From contig CAYPDC010000005.1 of the NCBI GenBank assembly GCA_964409355.1, positions 1 through 64,000 of the forward strand: DNA of 64,000 nt, written 5' to 3'. Positions 34,307 to 42,742 of this stretch are shown in pieces (positions within the stretch are counted from its first letter, which is position 1; every line of letters begins with the position of its first letter). Both the position numbers and the translations under genes were made by a program. Source of the stretch: PCC-10605 sp964409355 (GTDB lineage: Bacteria > Cyanobacteriota > Cyanobacteriia > Cyanobacteriales > Cyanobacteriaceae). Below the pieces are notes generated by a model that worked only from the letters and a program-made list of their open reading frames with translations, ran no database searches and had not been told where the DNA came from.

Positions 34307-36631
34307 TTAAGATATTTTCTCTAACTTGGTATGACTAGGATTAATAATTTTTCTTCCTACTTCAAACTGTACCACTAAAGTGTTTTTACTCCCCAAGCCT
34401 AATAAATGAGTCACCACCCCATTACCGAAAGTAGGATGATAGATGCGATCGCCCTCTTGCCATGATTGAGAAGGAGATTTTGTCGGGGGAGTTTCTTCGA
34501 TAATGTTATGACGGGGAGATTTACGAGGAGGAATATTACTAGAAAGTAACTCCGGCGGTAATTCATCTAAAAATTGAGAAGGTGTACAATAGTCCACATT
34601 ACCCCAAGAAAATCTCTCCCTCGCATGGGTAATAAACAGTTGCTCTTTTGCCCTAGTTATGCCAACATAGCACAATCGTCTTTCTTCTTCTAAGTCTAAA
34701 GGATCTCGTAAACTACGATTATGGGGTAATAATCCCTGTTCAAATCCTACCAGAAAGACAATGGGAAATTCCAAACCCTTTGCCGAGTGTAACGTCATCA
34801 AAGAAACCATCTGATTATCTTCATTGAGGTTATCTAAATCCGAGGCTAAAGAAGCACTACTTAAAAATCCTTCCAAAGTGCTATCCTCGTTATCTTCCTG
34901 AAACTCTGACATAGCATTTGCCAACTCATTGAGGTTTTCTAATCGGTTTTCCGCTTCATCGGTGTTTTGTTGTTGCAAATCCTGACTATAACCAGAAGCT
35001 AATAATACATGATTTAACACTTCTACCGCCGAAGATTCCTTCATCATTTCCTGACACTCAAGAATCAGTTGAGCAAATTCATTAACTCTTTTTGCGGCTC
35101 TTCCTGCTATAGTATTGACTGAGGTGCGATCGTTTAATATCTCCCACAATGGTACACCTAATTCTTGAGAAGCCGTCAATAAATTATCAATGGTTGTTTT
35201 ACCGATTCCTCGTCTTGGGGTATTGATAATTCTTAGTAAACTCACCGTATCCGCAGGATTGACAATTAAACGCAAATAAGCTAAAGCATCTTTAACTTCC
35301 TTCCTTTCATAGAATTTTAAACCCCCCACAATATTATAGGGAATATTTTTGTTAATTAACTCATCTTCAAAAGCACGAGATTGAGAATTAATCCGATATA
35401 AAATAGCAAAACTACCCCAGTTTAAATCAGGATTTTCTCTCACTAATTGAGCAATTTGCCGACAAACAAAAGTGGCCTCATCTCTTTCATTATCTCCTCG
35501 ATAAAGATAGATATTTTCTCCCTCTCCTCTTGTAGCTTTTAATACCTTATCAATTCGTTGGGTATTATGTTCAATTAAATAATTAGCCGCTTGTAAAATG
35601 TTTTCTCTTGAGCGATAATTTTCTTCTAATTTTACCATTGTTTGAGTTTCATGATCCGGTAAATTATCTCCAAAATCTTCCTGAAAATTAAGTAAAATAG
35701 TAAAATCAGCCATACGAAAAGAATAGATTGATTGATCCGCATCTCCTACCACAAAAACAGATCTATTGCTCCAATTCCAGTATTTTTTATTAGTCTCATT
35801 ATTTGTTGATAGAAGCCTGATTAAATTGTATTGAATCTGGTTAGTATCCTGATATTCGTCAACTAGGATATGATGAAATTGATTATGCCAATAACCTAAA
35901 ATCGACTCATTTTCTTGAAAAATTCGCACAGGAATTAATAACAAATCGTCAAAATCAAGGGCGTTATTTTTTGCTAATTCATTTTGATATTCTTCATAAA
36001 TTTCTGCGATTACCCTACCTTTATAATCTGGATTATCTAAGGCATATTGTCGAGGGGAAAGCCCCATATTTTTAATATTACTAATCTTATAACGCATTTG
36101 CCTTGGCTCGAATTTTTTATCATCTAAATTGAGATTTTTAGTCACAATTTGTTTAAATAAACTCTGTACATCTGATTCATCTAAAATCGTGAAGTTTTTT
36201 TGCCAAGTACGTCCTTTTTCATCTTGATATTTATTTATATCGTAACGCAAAATTCTAGCACACAAACTGTGAAAAGTTCCAATCCAAAGATCTTTTATTG
36301 CCCTTCTATAAACCTTTGATTTAATCTGTTTTTGTTCTAATTCCCCTAACAATTCTAACTTTGCCTTATATTTTTCCTCAGCTATTTGTTGAGCAAAAAT
36401 TAACTCAATTCTTTCCTTCATTTCCCTTGCGGCCTTATTCGTAAAAGTCACCGCCAAGATATTTTCTGGGGCAACTTTATGGGTAGAAATGAGGTTGGCA
36501 ATACGATAGGTTAACGCTCTTGTTTTACCTGAACCTGCACCTGCTACTACTAATAAAGGACCACAAAAATGCTCAACTGCTTGACGTTGAGATAGGTTAA
36601 GATGACTGAGGAAATCGATATTAGAATTCAT
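34307..36631 (-). CDS. pcrA: UvrD/PcrA-type ATP-dependent DNA helicase
   Basis: PcrA/UvrD is an SF1A 3'-5' helicase for repair and for replication restart. The 774-residue protein has Walker A AGAGSGKT (30-37), the Q motif LSQRQAVEH, a DEYQDTN Walker B near 257, SIYSFR, the motif LMTLHSAKGLEFP and VGITRAKE. The C-terminal end (GDRIYHPTFGNGVV, then FEVGRKIINPSHTKL) is the PcrA-type Tudor-like RNA polymerase-binding domain. Length and order are typical. It is a stand-alone gene converging on ndhF. Confidence 0.95.
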   Translation of the reverse strand: MNSNIDFLSHLNLSQRQAVEHFCGPLLVVAGAGSGKTRALTYRIANLISTHKVAPENILAVTFTNKAAREMKERIELIFAQQIAEEKYKAKLELLGELEQKQIKSKVYRRAIKDLWIGTFHSLCARILRYDINKYQDEKGRTWQKNFTILDESDVQSLFKQIVTKNLNLDDKKFEPRQMRYKISNIKNMGLSPRQYALDNPDYKGRVIAEIYEEYQNELAKNNALDFDDLLLIPVRIFQENESILGYWHNQFHHILVDEYQDTNQIQYNLIRLLSTNNETNKKYWNWSNRSVFVVGDADQSIYSFRMADFTILLNFQEDFGDNLPDHETQTMVKLEENYRSRENILQAANYLIEHNTQRIDKVLKATRGEGENIYLYRGDNERDEATFVCRQIAQLVRENPDLNWGSFAILYRINSQSRAFEDELINKNIPYNIVGGLKFYERKEVKDALAYLRLIVNPADTVSLLRIINTPRRGIGKTTIDNLLTASQELGVPLWEILNDRTSVNTIAGRAAKRVNEFAQLILECQEMMKESSAVEVLNHVLLASGYSQDLQQQNTDEAENRLENLNELANAMSEFQEDNEDSTLEGFLSSASLASDLDNLNEDNQMVSLMTLHSAKGLEFPIVFLVGFEQGLLPHNRSLRDPLDLEEERRLCYVGITRAKEQLFITHARERFSWGNVDYCTPSQFLDELPPELLSSNIPPRKSPRHNIIEETPPTKSPSQSWQEGDRIYHPTFGNGVVTHLLGLGSKNTLVVQFEVGRKIINPSHTKLEKIS

Positions 36632-36826
36632 GAGTTAAGGCTAGGAATAGAATATTTCACTTTGACCATTCTACCATATTTTAGCCCTCACTCAAGGGTT
36701 AATAACTGATGGTTTTTTCTATGATCAAAATCTTCCTTTTTTAAACAAAAAATTACCAATTACTAATTGCTAATTGAATTAATTCGTGATTAATTGTCGA
36801 TGGGAGGTAGCAGGTAGCAGGTAGCA

Positions 36827-37116
36827 CCTGAGTTCGACATAAAATCTTAAGTGATGAAAGGTGTTAGGTGTTAGGTTAAAGAATTGATAAAAAACTTATG
36901 TTTATTGATTTTATTGTTTTTCAGCACCTTGATTGATTAATCAATCTTAAAAAAACCCACCTGAAACCTGCAACCCGAAACCTGAAACCTACTAAAACTT
37001 AACACATGAATAAGTGCGTAACGTCAGTTATTTACTTTTTTTGTCAATATCTGTTAATTTTAACTCTGAAATGCTGGAGTACAGATGTGCGGTACGCACT
37101 ACTCCGAACTGAGGTG
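36827..37116. repeat. Composite repeat element overlapping the trmD 3' end
   Basis: CACCTGAGTTCG (36827-36838) and CCGAACTGAGGTG (37104-37116) are inverted ends with one mismatch, about 290 bp apart. Between them are GGTGTTAGGTGTTAGGT, AGGTTAAAGAATTGATAAAA and CCTGAAACCTG heptamers (36961-36992). GGTAGCA tandems precede the left end. It fills most of the 467-bp pcrA-trmD gap. The right end encodes the last codons of trmD. Confidence 0.65.
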
Positions 37117-37803
37117 ATTTTTACTTTCATAATACTTTGCCATCAAATCAGGACGCTTTTTCTGGGTAGCTTCTAACTGCTTTTCTCTACGCCATTGGGC
37201 AATTTTTTTGTGATTGCCCGATCGCAGCACCGGGGGAACTTCCCAATCTCTAAATACCGCAGGACGAGTATAATGGGGATAATCTAATAAACCATCCTCA
37301 AAACTATCAGCATATAATGATTCAGCTTTACCTACCGTACCGGGTAACAGTCGGATTACGCCATTAATTAAAGCTAAGGCGGGAATTTCGCCGCAGGTTA
37401 AGACAAAATCTCCTAAAGATACTTCTCGGCTAACAATATGTTGTACTCGTTCGTCAATGCCTTCATAATGTCCACAGATTAACACTAATTGCTGAAAACT
37501 TGCTAATTCCCTTAACAGAGGTTGATCCATTGTTTGCCCTTGGGGAGAAAGTAAAATTACTTCTCTGGGTACTAAAATCGGGAGGGATTCCACTGCCGCA
37601 AAAATGGGTTCGGGTTTTAATACCATGCCCACTCCCCCCCCATAAGGTTCATCATCTACTTGATGGTGTTTATCGGTGGTAAAGTCTCTAGGGTTGATAA
37701 GATTGACGGATGCAACACCCTTATTCAAAGCCTTACCCAATAAACCACAACTCAAAGGGGAGGAGAAGAAATCAGGAAATAAAGTAATAACGTCTATTTG
37801 CAC
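37099..37803 (-). CDS. trmD: tRNA (guanine-N1-)-methyltransferase
   Basis: TrmD methylates G37 of tRNAs with SAM, guarding against frameshifting. The 234-residue SPOUT protein has the trefoil-knot signature: MQIDVITLFPDFF, DDEPYGGGVGMVLKPEP (near 50-66), ICGHYEGIDERV (near 109), and GDFVLTCGEIPAL (near 131). The final residues HLSSE and the stop codon are encoded by a CACCTCAGTTCGGAG repeat end, so the original C-terminus was replaced or trimmed slightly. It is usually linked to rpsP-rimM-trmD-rplS, but here it stands alone between repeat arrays. Confidence 0.95.
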   Translation of the reverse strand: MQIDVITLFPDFFSSPLSCGLLGKALNKGVASVNLINPRDFTTDKHHQVDDEPYGGGVGMVLKPEPIFAAVESLPILVPREVILLSPQGQTMDQPLLRELASFQQLVLICGHYEGIDERVQHIVSREVSLGDFVLTCGEIPALALINGVIRLLPGTVGKAESLYADSFEDGLLDYPHYTRPAVFRDWEVPPVLRSGNHKKIAQWRREKQLEATQKKRPDLMAKYYESKNHLSSE

Positions 37804-37828
37804 AATTAGATTCTGGTTAAATTGCTAA

Positions 37829-38066
37829 AAAAAGGTGTCAAGTTTTAGGTTAAAGAATTTACAAAAAAATATATTAGACATCGGTAGAAATTGGGCTGTA
37901 AGCCTTAACTAGCAAGGAAAAATCTTAACTGATTTTTTTCTGTTCAATTCTTTGATGGAATAATCAGGATTTCTGAAAATTCTACCTGAAACCCGCTACC
38001 TGATACCTGAAACCTAATCTTTATCCGATATTATTGCATCGAACTGAGGTTAGATCGAACTGAGGT
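37829..38066. repeat. Repeat array upstream of trmD
   Basis: It includes TTTTAGGTTAAAGAATTTAC (37842 onward), matching the sequence near 36873 on the other side of trmD, a partial TAGAC repeat (37866-37905), CTACCTGAAACCCGCTACC heptamers (37981 onward) and tandem CGAACTGAGGT ends (38041-38066). The 596-bp gap before cphB holds this array, then AT-rich sequence (38067-38220), then an operator-like cluster. Confidence 0.6.
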
Positions 38067-38221
38067 AGTAAAAGTAACAGTTTATGCTAAATTTTCATGG
38101 TTATATATAAAACACTACTGAAAATTTATTATTTTTATTCACGGTTAAATTTAGTTTTTTAGAGGTTAAATATATCATCATTATCCACTATTTACTATTT
38201 ATGATCAGTTTATCTTAGGAT

Positions 38222-38294
38222 GATTATCTTCAATGGTCTGGATTTATGATAATCTGATTATCGAAGATATAACGATTTAGTAGTGGAGATAATC
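38222..38294. promoter_or_regulatory. Cluster of GATAATC/GATTATC heptamers upstream of cphB
   Basis: GATTATC is at 38222-38228, the palindrome GATAATC-t-GATTATC at 38248-38262, and GATAATC at 38288-38294. TATCTTC/GAAGATA (38225-38231, 38263-38269) also pair. The pattern resembles a Fur-type hexamer array, but the half-site spacing is not the classical one. It lies about 105-180 bp before the cphB start. Confidence 0.4.
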
Positions 38295-38399
38295 TGAACA
38301 TTTCACAGATTTTTCTATACTCCATTAGTGTTAATGAGCAAAATCTCTTAAAATTAAATTTTAGTCTAAGCAGGGAATTATCATAAGTTAGAAAATAAC

Positions 38400-39218
38400 A
38401 TGAAGCAATATCTGAGAAACTCAATCCTAGTTATAGGAGGTGCAGAGGATAAAGTACACGGAAAGGAGATTTTACAAAGTTTTTGGCATTGTGCCGGGGG
38501 AACATCTGCTATTATTGGGATCATCCCCTCCGCCTCAAGAGAACCTACTATTATCGGCGATCGCTATGTTAGTATTTTCCAAGATATGGGGGCTAAAGAT
38601 TTGAGAGTCTTAGATGTGCGCGATCGCATCCAGGGGGAAGATCAGGGCTATCAGGAGTATGTAGAACAATGTACAGGAATATTTATGACGGGGGGGGATC
38701 AACTGCGTCTCTGCGGTTTATTAGCAGATACTCCCCTCATGGAAAGAATCCGTCAACGAGTAAAACTAGGAGAAATAACCCTTGCTGGAACAAGTGCGGG
38801 GGCGGCAGTAATGGGGCATCACATGATCGCTGGGGGGAGTAGTGGTGAATCCCCGAATCGTGCTTTAGTGGACATGGCCATGGGATTGGGCATCATTCCC
38901 GAAGTAATTGTCGATCAACATTTCCATAATCGTAACCGTATGGCAAGATTATTAAGTGCCATTTCCAGCCATCCCGAAAGATTGGGTATCGGTATTGATG
39001 AGGATACTTGTGCGGTTTTCCATCATCATGAGTTTATCGAAGTTTTAGGTAGAGGTACTGTCACCATCGTTGATGCTAAGGCTATGAGCTATACTAATCA
39101 AGGGGATATTTTGGCAGAAGCACCTCTTTCCCTTCATAACCTTCGATTACACGTCCTCGGACATGGCGATCGCTATAATCTCAAAAATCATCAACCCATT
39201 GCAGCGGTGATTGAGTAA
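38400..39218 (+). CDS. cphB: Cyanophycinase
   Basis: CphB is a cytoplasmic serine exopeptidase that cuts cyanophycin into beta-Asp-Arg dipeptides, releasing stored nitrogen. The 272-residue S51-family protein has the nucleophile Ser132 in AGTSAGAAVM, plus MTGGDQLRL near 96 and the HFHNRNR segment near 179. Length is as expected. It precedes cphA in the same direction, the usual cphBA order. A strong hairpin begins one base after its stop, so the two may be expressed unequally. Confidence 0.96.
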   Translation: MKQYLRNSILVIGGAEDKVHGKEILQSFWHCAGGTSAIIGIIPSASREPTIIGDRYVSIFQDMGAKDLRVLDVRDRIQGEDQGYQEYVEQCTGIFMTGGDQLRLCGLLADTPLMERIRQRVKLGEITLAGTSAGAAVMGHHMIAGGSSGESPNRALVDMAMGLGIIPEVIVDQHFHNRNRMARLLSAISSHPERLGIGIDEDTCAVFHHHEFIEVLGRGTVTIVDAKAMSYTNQGDILAEAPLSLHNLRLHVLGHGDRYNLKNHQPIAAVIE

Positions 39219-39219
39219 T

Positions 39220-39247
39220 GTAGGGGTTGAATATATTCAACTCCTAC
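39220..39247. terminator. Hairpin between cphB and cphA
   Basis: GTAGGGGTTGAATA and TATTCAACTCCTAC pair almost perfectly across the centre. It starts immediately after the cphB stop (39216-39218) and has no T tract, so it may be a mobile hairpin or a processing or partial termination site. GGAGGCTT tandems and ACCTGAC heptamers follow before cphA. Confidence 0.5.
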
Positions 39248-39453
39248 GGAGTGGGGAGAATGGGAAGCGTGGGAGGCTTGGGAGGCTTGGGAAGATAACC
39301 CGAAACCTGACACCTGATACCTCTTAATTGTACACTGTTCCCTGTTCCCTAAAAAAATCGAGAAATGTTCAAGTTGAACAGTTAAAGAGAACTTAAAAAC
39401 GAGACACTTAAAATTGCGTCCAAATGATTGAACCGACGAGAAATTAACAAACC

Positions 39454-42066
39454 ATGAAAATCCTCAAAACACAAACACTGCGCGGACCTAACTACTGGAG
39501 TATTAGGAGACAAAAATTAATTCAAATGCGTTTGGATTTGGAAGATGTAGCGGAAAAACCATCTAACCTCATCCCCGGCTTTTATGAAGGCTTGGTAGAT
39601 ATTCTACCTAGTTTAATTGAGCATTATTGTTCCAGAGATCATCGAGGGGGATTTTTAGAAAGGGTACAAGAGGGTACTTACATGGGGCATATTATCGAAC
39701 ACGTTGCCCTTGAATTGCAAGAGTTGGCAGGAATGCCCGTCGGTTTTGGACGCACCAGAGAAACTTCTACCCCGGGAGTTTATAATGTAGTTTTTGAGTA
39801 TGTTTATGAGGAAGCGGGAAGATACGCAGGAAGAGCGGCAGTAAGGCTTTGCAACTCTATTATTACCACTGGTACTTATGCTCCCGGAGAATTAGCCCAA
39901 GATTTGGCAGATTTACGGGATTTAAGGGCAAATTCGGCATTAGGTCCTTCCACAGAGACTATTATCAAAGAAGCAGAAGCAAGGGATATTCCATGGTGTT
40001 TACTCAGTGCGAGGGCAATGGTTCAATTAGGCTATGGGGTTAATCAACAACGCATTCAAGCTACCCTCAGCAGTCATTCTAGTATTTTAGGGGTAGAGTT
40101 AGCCTGTGATAAGGAAGGCACGAAAACTACCCTCGCTGAAGCGGGGATTCCTGTACCCAGAGGCACAGTGATTCACTATCTCGATGAGTTAGAAGATGCG
40201 ATCGCATCTGTGGGAGGTTATCCAGTGGTAATTAAACCCCTTGACGGTAATCATGGCAGAGGTATCACCATTGACGTAGAGAATTACTCGGAAGCAGAAG
40301 AAGCCTACGATTTAGCTAGTGCTGCTTCAAAAAGTCGTTCTATCATCGTGGAAAAATTCTATAAAGGCAATGATCACCGTATTTTAGTGGTTAATGGGAA
40401 ATTAATCGCTGTGGCCGAAAGAGTACCGGCTCATGTCGTGGGTGACGGTTATTCTACTGTTGAGGAGTTAATTGAAAAAACCAATCAAGATCCTAATCGT
40501 GGTGATGGTCATGATAATGTATTAACTAAAATAAGCGTCGATCGCACCTCTTTAGGAGTCTTGAAAAAACAAGGCTTTGATATGGATACGAAACTTAAAG
40601 AAGGACAAGTTGCCTATCTGAGAGCCACTGCTAATCTTAGCACTGGAGGCATCGCCATCGATCGCACCGACGATATTCACCCCGAAAATATTTGGATAGC
40701 GGAAAGGGTGGCGAAAATTATTGGTTTAGACATCGCAGGGATAGACGTAGTTACTCCTGACATTACCAGACCTTTAAGAGAGGTTGACGGGGTAATCGTG
40801 GAAGTGAACGCCGCCCCCGGTTTTAGAATGCACGTTGCCCCCAGTGTGGGGCTTCCCCGAAATGTTGCTGCTCCTGTGTTTGATATGCTTTTCCCTAATG
40901 GTAAATCTAGTCGCATTCCCATTTTGGCTGTCACAGGCACCAACGGTAAAACTACCACCACTCGACTTTTAGCCCATATTTACCGTCAGACAGGCAAAGT
41001 TGTCGGTTATACCTCCACCGATGGTATTTATTTGGGAGAATATATGGTAGAAAAAGGAGATAATACTGGTCCTCTGAGTGCGGGGGTAATCTTAAAAGAT
41101 CCTACCGTGGAAGTGGCGGTGTTAGAATGTGCCAGAGGGGGCATTTTACGCTCTGGATTAGCCTTTGATCGCTGTGATATTGGGGTAGTGTTAAATGTTG
41201 CTGCGGATCACTTAGGTTTAGGAGATATTGACACCATCGAACAGATGGCCAAAGTCAAGGGAGTAATTGCTGAATCTGTCAGTGCGGACGGTTATGCGAT
41301 TCTTAACGCTGATGACCCACTGGTAGCACAAATGGCTCAAAATGTCAAGGGTAAAGTAGCTTATTTTTCCATGAATCCTGACAATCCCATTATCATCGAT
41401 CATCTCAGACGGGATGGCATGGCGGCAATTTATGAAAATGGCTATATTTCTATCTATGAAGGAGAATGGACTTTAAGGGTAGAAAAAGCGGTGAATATGC
41501 CCGTTACCATGAAGGGGATGGCACCGTTTATGATTGCCAATGCCTTAGCCGCTTGTTTAGCCGCCTTTGTCAATGGGGTTGACATCGAATTAATTCGTCA
41601 GGGAGTGCGAACTTTTAACCCCGGTGCGAATCAAACCCCCGGCAGGATGAATCTTTTTGAGATGAAAGACTTTTCTGTCTTAATCGATTATGCCCATAAC
41701 CCCGCAGGATATGAAGCCGTGGGAGAGTTTGTCAAAAATTGGGAGGGCGATCGCCTCGGGGTGATTGGAGGCCCTGGAGACAGACGGGATGAGGATTTGA
41801 TGCTTTTAGGCAAAATTGCTTCTGGTATTTTCGACTATATCATTATCAAGGAAGATGACGATCGACGGGGTAGAGATAAAGGGGAAGTTGCTGATTTAAT
41901 CTTAAAGGGGATGCTCTCAGAAAACCCCAGTCAAGAACATTCCGTCATTCTCGATGAAATAGATGCGATCGAATCCGCTTTGAAAAAGGTAGATAAGGAT
42001 GGTTTAGTGGTTATTTTCCCTGAAAGTGTCAGTCGTGCGATCGAGTTGGTACAAAAATATCAGTAG
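39454..42066 (+). CDS. cphA: Cyanophycin synthetase
   Basis: CphA polymerises aspartate and arginine into cyanophycin using ATP. The 870-residue protein has an N-terminal domain (1-160), an ATP-grasp domain (about 165-480; GNHGRGITID, then EVNAAPGFRMH) that adds Asp, and a Mur-ligase-like domain (about 485-870) with P-loop TGTNGKTTTTR near 493-503 that adds Arg. All three parts are intact and the length is standard. It is paired with cphB upstream. Long repeats follow its stop. Confidence 0.97.
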   Translation: MKILKTQTLRGPNYWSIRRQKLIQMRLDLEDVAEKPSNLIPGFYEGLVDILPSLIEHYCSRDHRGGFLERVQEGTYMGHIIEHVALELQELAGMPVGFGRTRETSTPGVYNVVFEYVYEEAGRYAGRAAVRLCNSIITTGTYAPGELAQDLADLRDLRANSALGPSTETIIKEAEARDIPWCLLSARAMVQLGYGVNQQRIQATLSSHSSILGVELACDKEGTKTTLAEAGIPVPRGTVIHYLDELEDAIASVGGYPVVIKPLDGNHGRGITIDVENYSEAEEAYDLASAASKSRSIIVEKFYKGNDHRILVVNGKLIAVAERVPAHVVGDGYSTVEELIEKTNQDPNRGDGHDNVLTKISVDRTSLGVLKKQGFDMDTKLKEGQVAYLRATANLSTGGIAIDRTDDIHPENIWIAERVAKIIGLDIAGIDVVTPDITRPLREVDGVIVEVNAAPGFRMHVAPSVGLPRNVAAPVFDMLFPNGKSSRIPILAVTGTNGKTTTTRLLAHIYRQTGKVVGYTSTDGIYLGEYMVEKGDNTGPLSAGVILKDPTVEVAVLECARGGILRSGLAFDRCDIGVVLNVAADHLGLGDIDTIEQMAKVKGVIAESVSADGYAILNADDPLVAQMAQNVKGKVAYFSMNPDNPIIIDHLRRDGMAAIYENGYISIYEGEWTLRVEKAVNMPVTMKGMAPFMIANALAACLAAFVNGVDIELIRQGVRTFNPGANQTPGRMNLFEMKDFSVLIDYAHNPAGYEAVGEFVKNWEGDRLGVIGGPGDRRDEDLMLLGKIASGIFDYIIIKEDDDRRGRDKGEVADLILKGMLSENPSQEHSVILDEIDAIESALKKVDKDGLVVIFPESVSRAIELVQKYQ

Positions 42067-42093
42067 GGATCGATTATTTACCGATAACTTAGC

Positions 42094-42742
42094 TATAGCA
42101 ATCTGTTTAGGAGTCATAAGAATATAATCCCCTCTAACCCACCCAGGGCTGTTTCGTTTTCGAGAAACAAAAAAGAGGGGGGTGGGGTGATTTTGGTTTA
42201 TAACCTTTTAACTAATAGACATCTCCACCACCTCAATTCGATGTAAGAATATAGTATAAAGGCAGGTTTCAGGCATCAGGCGGTGCATTGAGCGTAGTCG
42301 AAATGTAGCAGGTTTGGCGGTTTTTTTTCTGAAGATTAAATATTTAATATCCCGAATTGAACATCATAAAATCGATTTAGATATATTTTTTATAAATTCT
42401 TGAACCTAATACCTGACACCCGATACCTTTACATCACCTAAAATTTTATACCGAACTCAGATTCCATCAATCGGGCTAGAAGCCCGAATTACGGTGCAGA
42501 AATCATAATTGTGGGAGAAGTCTAATAGAAAAAAATCGATATTAAAAATTTTGTAGGATAAGGCATTGAGAGTGATAATTAACTCTCATTGTACCAAAAG
42601 AATCTATTAAACTTAGAAAAAAGATGTAAAATCAATTTATTCATTATTTTTGTCAATACATCTAACGTTTAGCTCCAAACACTTCGACTTGCGGTTATCG
42701 AGCCTAGTCGAAATATGCAGTACATCGCTCCGAACTCCGAAC
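42094..42742. repeat. Repeat-rich spacer after cphA
   Basis: This 676-bp gap contains no credible gene. In order it holds a TATAGCAATC MITE left end (42094-42103) with a C-rich/G-rich fold-back (about 42130-42188), a TAGACATCT end (42216-42224), GGTGCATTGAGCGTAGTCG (42282 onward) beside heptamers, a partial TAGAC MITE (42467-42524), and CTCCGAACTCCGAACTTAGGT (42727-42747) running into the giant gene's stop. Confidence 0.6.

Noticed and set aside
36781..37000. Possible CRISPR array because of short regular repeats
   Set aside because: Units are tandem heptamers (GGTAGCA, CCTGAAA) without 30-40 bp unique spacers, and no cas gene is present.
38230..38424. 64-residue minus-strand ORF over the cphB promoter
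   Set aside because: It overlaps the cphB start and the operator-like cluster; no homology recognised.
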